Positions 6,488 through 8,550 of a DNA stretch of 8,550 bases are shown piece after piece. The stretch's first letter is position 1; each line of letters opens with the position of its first letter. The notes beneath the pieces were generated by a model. It was not told the origin of the DNA. It was given only the letters and a program-made list of their open reading frames with translations, and did no database searches. The translations under genes were made by a program, and so were the position numbers. The DNA comes from an uncultured Pseudomonadota bacterium (GTDB taxonomy: Bacteria; SAR324; NAC60-12), in contig CAJXNF010000098.1 in assembly GCA_913056375.1 (NCBI GenBank), positions 1 to 8,550 of the forward strand, given 5' to 3'.

Positions 6488-7736
6488 AGGTACTCGCTTC
6501 CTGCTTGGTCTACTCGGAACCTTTCTACTTGGGGCAACTCTGGTACATGCTGAACCCTATCTAGTGGTCTCTGGTGATTTGCGTGGTGAGATCAAGCCTT
6601 GTGGCTGTGCAGAGGAAGGTGATATGGGTGGACTCCAGCGTCGGGGGACCGCACTGAGTAATTGGCGCTCAGAACACTCTGATTTGCTGTATCTGGATTT
6701 GGGCAACAATTTTCCCGAGCCCTCTGCTCAGGGAAAGCTGAAACTAGACTTGATTCAACAGGCGCTGAAACTACTAAAACCTGCTGCTATTCTTCCAGGG
6801 CCTCACGAATGGAACTATGGTCAAGCAACCTGGGACACTTCCTTACCCTATTTGCTCAGCAACGCTATCGATTTACCTTGGCCTCAGGTCATCAGTCAGA
6901 ACGTTGGTGGAGAGCGTTGGGAGATCTGGGGCTACGTCACACCCAATTTGCTCTACCAGAACGAAAACGATCTACCCAACGTTCTTCCAGTCAGCAATGC
7001 ACTGATTCAACAGTGGCAATCCCAGAGCCAACCAGGAACCAAGCGATTGCTGCTCTTCCGTGGTACATCTGTAGAAGCAGATAGATTTCTGCAGAGCGGT
7101 TGGTTCGATCGCATTCTGGTTGGTAGCACCAACAATGATGAATTGAATCAGGTCACAACCTTTGCAACAGCAACTCAGCCCTTACAGATGATCCCCACCA
7201 AAGGGCAGGGGCTCTATCATGGTTTCTCTTCGAGTGATCAGTTAGATGTTCGCTGGCTCCGTCTGGACACTGCTGATTGGGAACCCCTCACACCACTGTT
7301 CACAAACTATGATCAAGAGGTCAAACAATTATTCCTGAGTGGATTGAAGCGGATGCAGCAACTGCAACAGGAAACACGATTTGTTGGAGCTGCAGCTTGT
7401 ACCACCTGCCACACTCAAGCTCATCAAAGTTGGGAATCTAGTCGACACAGCCATGCGTTAGCCACCCTGACAAGAGTCGGTAAGGACTTCGATCCTGAGT
7501 GCTTGCAGTGCCATGTTGTTGGGTTTCAAAAGAAAGGCTTTCTCAGCAATCAACTCACACCCCAACTTGCTAATGTTCAGTGTGAAAACTGTCATGGGTC
7601 TGCCCAAGATCACATCAAGAATCCACTGAACCACCCACCACTGGATGCTCGTCAAGCCTGTGTGAGCTGTCATGTCGGCAGCCATTCTCCCAGCTTTGAC
7701 TTCTCAACTTACTGGCCTAAAATTCAGCACAAATAG
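6453..7736 (+). CDS. exported tetraheme cytochrome c with degenerate metallophosphoesterase-like N-terminal domain
   Basis: This is a 427-residue periplasmic protein with two parts. Residues 1-33 form a signal peptide ending in VHA. The N-terminal domain (about 34-300) has the order of motifs of a calcineurin-like/5'-nucleotidase fold but with substituted metal ligands: GDLRG (41-45) where a DxH motif is expected, LGNN (83-86) where GD is expected, and GPHEWNYG (116-123) where GNHE(F)D(Y)G is expected. It also carries the motif PCGC (49-52) followed by MGGLQRR. The C-terminal part has four CxxCH heme-binding motifs: CTTCH (316-320), CLQCH (350-354), CENCH (377-381) and CVSCH (403-407), with the HSHAL segment after the first, as in cytochrome c554-like proteins. 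It probably transfers electrons in the periplasm; the partner is unknown. The ATG lies inside the tatD end (35-base overlap). Assignment of the N-terminal fold is an inference from motif spacing. Confidence 0.9.
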   Translation: MKMHSVSSLSRRGTRFLLGLLGTFLLGATLVHAEPYLVVSGDLRGEIKPCGCAEEGDMGGLQRRGTALSNWRSEHSDLLYLDLGNNFPEPSAQGKLKLDLIQQALKLLKPAAILPGPHEWNYGQATWDTSLPYLLSNAIDLPWPQVISQNVGGERWEIWGYVTPNLLYQNENDLPNVLPVSNALIQQWQSQSQPGTKRLLLFRGTSVEADRFLQSGWFDRILVGSTNNDELNQVTTFATATQPLQMIPTKGQGLYHGFSSSDQLDVRWLRLDTADWEPLTPLFTNYDQEVKQLFLSGLKRMQQLQQETRFVGAAACTTCHTQAHQSWESSRHSHALATLTRVGKDFDPECLQCHVVGFQKKGFLSNQLTPQLANVQCENCHGSAQDHIKNPLNHPPLDARQACVSCHVGSHSPSFDFSTYWPKIQHK

Positions 7737-7747
7737 ATTTTCTTTTT

Positions 7748-7764
7748 TTGGCACACCCTCTGCA
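7748..7764 (+). promoter_or_regulatory. putative sigma-54 promoter
   Basis: The sequence TTGGCAC (7748-7754), five bases, CTGCA (7760-7764) matches the sigma-54 consensus TTGGCAC-N5-TTGCA except for one base in the -12 box. The invariant GG (7750-7751) and GC (7762-7763) have the required ten-base spacing. Transcription would start near 7775, giving a leader of about 85 bases before the small gene at 7860. An activator (enhancer-binding protein) would be needed; its site would lie within the cytochrome gene. I saw no activator gene in the window. Confidence 0.55.
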
Positions 7765-7779
7765 GAAAGTAGAAAAAAT

Positions 7780-7806
7780 GATCGAACACAAGCCCGCGGT
7801 TCGATC
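7780..7806 (+). repeat. perfect 8-bp inverted repeat at predicted transcript 5' end
   Basis: GATCGAAC (7780-7787) and GTTCGATC (7799-7806) are exact reverse complements around an 11-base spacer. The repeat begins about six bases after the predicted sigma-54 start, so it could form an RNA hairpin in the leader or serve as a DNA-binding site for a dimeric regulator. No T-run follows, so it is not an intrinsic terminator. Confidence 0.55.
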
Positions 7807-7847
7807 TTCAGATGCACAATTTCCCGGGTCCCTGACGTAAACCGAAC

Positions 7848-7855
7848 AAGGAGGT
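7848..7855 (+). promoter_or_regulatory. consensus Shine-Dalgarno of the 62-residue small gene
   Basis: AAGGAGGT lies four to five bases before the ATG at 7860. It is the strongest ribosome-binding site in the window and decides both that the short frame is translated and where it begins. Confidence 0.85.
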
Positions 7856-7859
7856 TAGG

Positions 7860-8048
7860 ATGTCACTGACTTTGCGAGAGATGGTTGGCAAACTGGAAAG
7901 CCTGACGCGTCAGCAACTGACAATATCACAAGGCTTAGATGTACTGGAAGAGCAGGCCAAGACCTGCAATGAGTTACTGATTATCAACGTGATGCGTGAC
8001 GCATTTTACGAGACGATGCTGGAAGAACAATTAGCGAGTGGAGCTTGA
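7860..8048 (+). CDS. small protein of unknown function (62 residues)
   Basis: I do not recognise this protein. It has a consensus Shine-Dalgarno and its own apparent sigma-54 promoter, which argues that it is a real gene rather than a chance frame. The sequence is predicted mostly helical, with regular hydrophobic spacing (LREMVGKLESL, LDVLEEQAKTCNELLIINVM), is fairly acidic towards the C-terminus and has one cysteine (Cys36). There is no signal peptide or clear membrane segment, so a cytosolic helical-bundle or dimerising protein is likely. Its stop overlaps by 11 bases a GTG that opens a second small frame (8038-8259), which may be coupled to it. The cytochrome gene upstream runs the same way but is separated by 123 bases. 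An alternative is that this is the front part of a longer gene broken by frameshift, since a possible insertion element lies downstream. Confidence 0.7.
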   Translation: MSLTLREMVGKLESLTRQQLTISQGLDVLEEQAKTCNELLIINVMRDAFYETMLEEQLASGA

Positions 8049-8259
8049 AGTGTTAGTAGAAGGTGTGCTGGACGGAAGTTCTCATTTATTTGCTGGACAA
8101 ATGCACCCAACTTGGCTTGTTGACCGAGATCAACGCTTTGTCCAGTCGATTACAAGAGATCGTTCTGATGCCGTCGGTATTGGAATGATTGATTGCTTTG
8201 ATATCGCTAGTGAACAAGAATTTGAGTTTGAATCCGCTGTTCTCTGCATCAACGGATAA
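8038..8259 (+). CDS. possible second small protein overlapping the 62-residue gene
   Basis: This is a 73-residue frame beginning at GTG 8038, overlapping the previous stop by 11 bases and ending at TAA 8257-8259. I do not recognise the product (VELEVLVEGVLDGSSHLFAG at its N-terminus); it is acidic, with two cysteines and no signal peptide. In favour of coding: about two fifths of first codon positions are G, as in real genes, and the overlap would permit translational coupling. Against: GTG start, no strong Shine-Dalgarno (only GGAAG about 12 bases upstream), short length and no recognised homologue. It could also be the remainder of a longer gene joined to the 62-residue frame by a +1 or -1 shift; the shared overlap region makes this possible. 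A later start at ATG 8101 would be shorter still. Confidence 0.4.
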   Translation: MELEVLVEGVLDGSSHLFAGQMHPTWLVDRDQRFVQSITRDRSDAVGIGMIDCFDIASEQEFEFESAVLCING

Positions 8260-8401
8260 TCGGCCGCACTGAGAACCTTGCCCCATTGAAATGTTAGTAC
8301 CACAGCCGCTTCTAGTAGAGGAGCCACTTACTCAGATATAGTCTCTCAACTTAAATTTGAACCAGATTCATCTCATCTCATAATCTCTCCTTGAGCAAGG
8401 T
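8260..8401. other. non-coding gap before transposase-like gene; may contain the left end of an insertion sequence
   Basis: The 142 bases hold no convincing gene, terminator or promoter. If the downstream gene is a transposase, the terminal inverted repeat of the element should lie here, but it cannot be identified without the other end. A small palindrome, CCTTG-AG-CAAGG (8389-8400), lies directly before the ATG at 8402; at five-base arms it may be chance. Confidence 0.3.
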
Positions 8402-8550
8402 ATGCAGCAACTATCTCTAGAAGCCCGGCAACGCATCCATGAGCGCTATGAGCGGCAGTCTGTCTCTCAGCAGCAACTGGCGGAAGACTTTCAGGTCTCT
8501 CTCAGCACGGTGAAACGGATTCTCAAGCGCTCCAAAGACGATCTCGGCCG
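8402..8550 (+). CDS. helix-turn-helix protein, probably IS630/Tc1-mariner-type transposase N-terminus (partial at right edge)
   Basis: Forty-nine residues are visible before the window ends. The segment QQLAEDFQVSLSTVKRILKR (about 24-43) is a helix-turn-helix of the kind found at the N-terminus of IS630-family transposases, where a basic helical start, an S-x-x-Q-L-A motif and VSLSxVxxxLKR are common. The start is ATG 8402; an in-frame TAA at 8381 precludes a much longer N-terminus, and the Shine-Dalgarno is weak. No catalytic DDE residues can be seen because the gene runs off the edge, so a phage or other DNA-binding regulator, or a two-frame transposase whose first frame is this one, remain possible. 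If it is a transposase, the left boundary of a mobile element lies between about 8050 and 8400. Confidence 0.6.
   Translation, partial: MQQLSLEARQRIHERYERQSVSQQQLAEDFQVSLSTVKRILKRSKDDLG

Noticed and set aside
7737..7750. T-run after the cytochrome stop as an intrinsic terminator
   Set aside because: No GC-rich hairpin precedes the T-run, so intrinsic termination is not supported.
7791..7812. GGTTCGATC resembling a tRNA T-loop
   Set aside because: No matching T stem, acceptor stem, anticodon arm or CCA could be found around it; the bases are explained by the inverted repeat.
8086..8327. Two short minus-strand frames opposite the second small plus-strand frame
   Set aside because: They overlap each other in different frames, lack ribosome-binding sites and show no coding-like codon pattern.

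Overview
The window looks like chromosomal DNA of a Gram-negative, diderm bacterium of roughly 50% G+C. Evidence for this is a Bor-like lipoprotein, a periplasmic tetraheme cytochrome with a cleavable signal, a likely sigma-54 promoter and a FapA-type protein. The mix would suit a deltaproteobacterium-like or other environmental lineage, but no rRNA or lineage marker is present, so taxonomy is a guess.

Positions 1-5652 are a tight minus-strand block of seven genes. In transcription order they are: Bor-like lipoprotein (5652-5344), ribonuclease III (5257-4526), RsuA/RluB-type pseudouridine synthase (start 4521, or 4623 with a 98-base overlap), FapA/DUF342 protein (3711-2092), pentapeptide-repeat protein (2088-1264), a small exported protein of unknown function (1267-818), and a DapA that runs off the left edge (796-1). 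Gaps are 86, 4, 45, 3, -4 and 21 bases, so an operon or overlapping operons is likely. The dapA product resembles the plant chloroplast type of dihydrodipicolinate synthase more than the E. coli type. The block joins RNA processing (rnc, pseudouridine synthase) with envelope-associated genes and lysine/peptidoglycan precursor synthesis.

From a short divergent region (5653-5707) the plus strand carries a TatD-family metal-dependent hydrolase (5708-6487). It overlaps by 35 bases an exported protein (6453-7736) that joins a degenerate metallophosphoesterase-like domain to a tetraheme cytochrome c domain.

After the cytochrome gene, a 123-base intergenic region holds a good sigma-54 promoter match, a perfect 8-bp inverted repeat at the predicted 5' end of the transcript, and a consensus Shine-Dalgarno sequence. 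These lead into a 62-residue protein of unknown function and an overlapping second small reading frame. This is the most unusual part of the window. The right edge holds the start of a helix-turn-helix protein that resembles the N-terminus of IS630/Tc1-mariner transposases.

No rRNA, tRNA or CRISPR array was seen.
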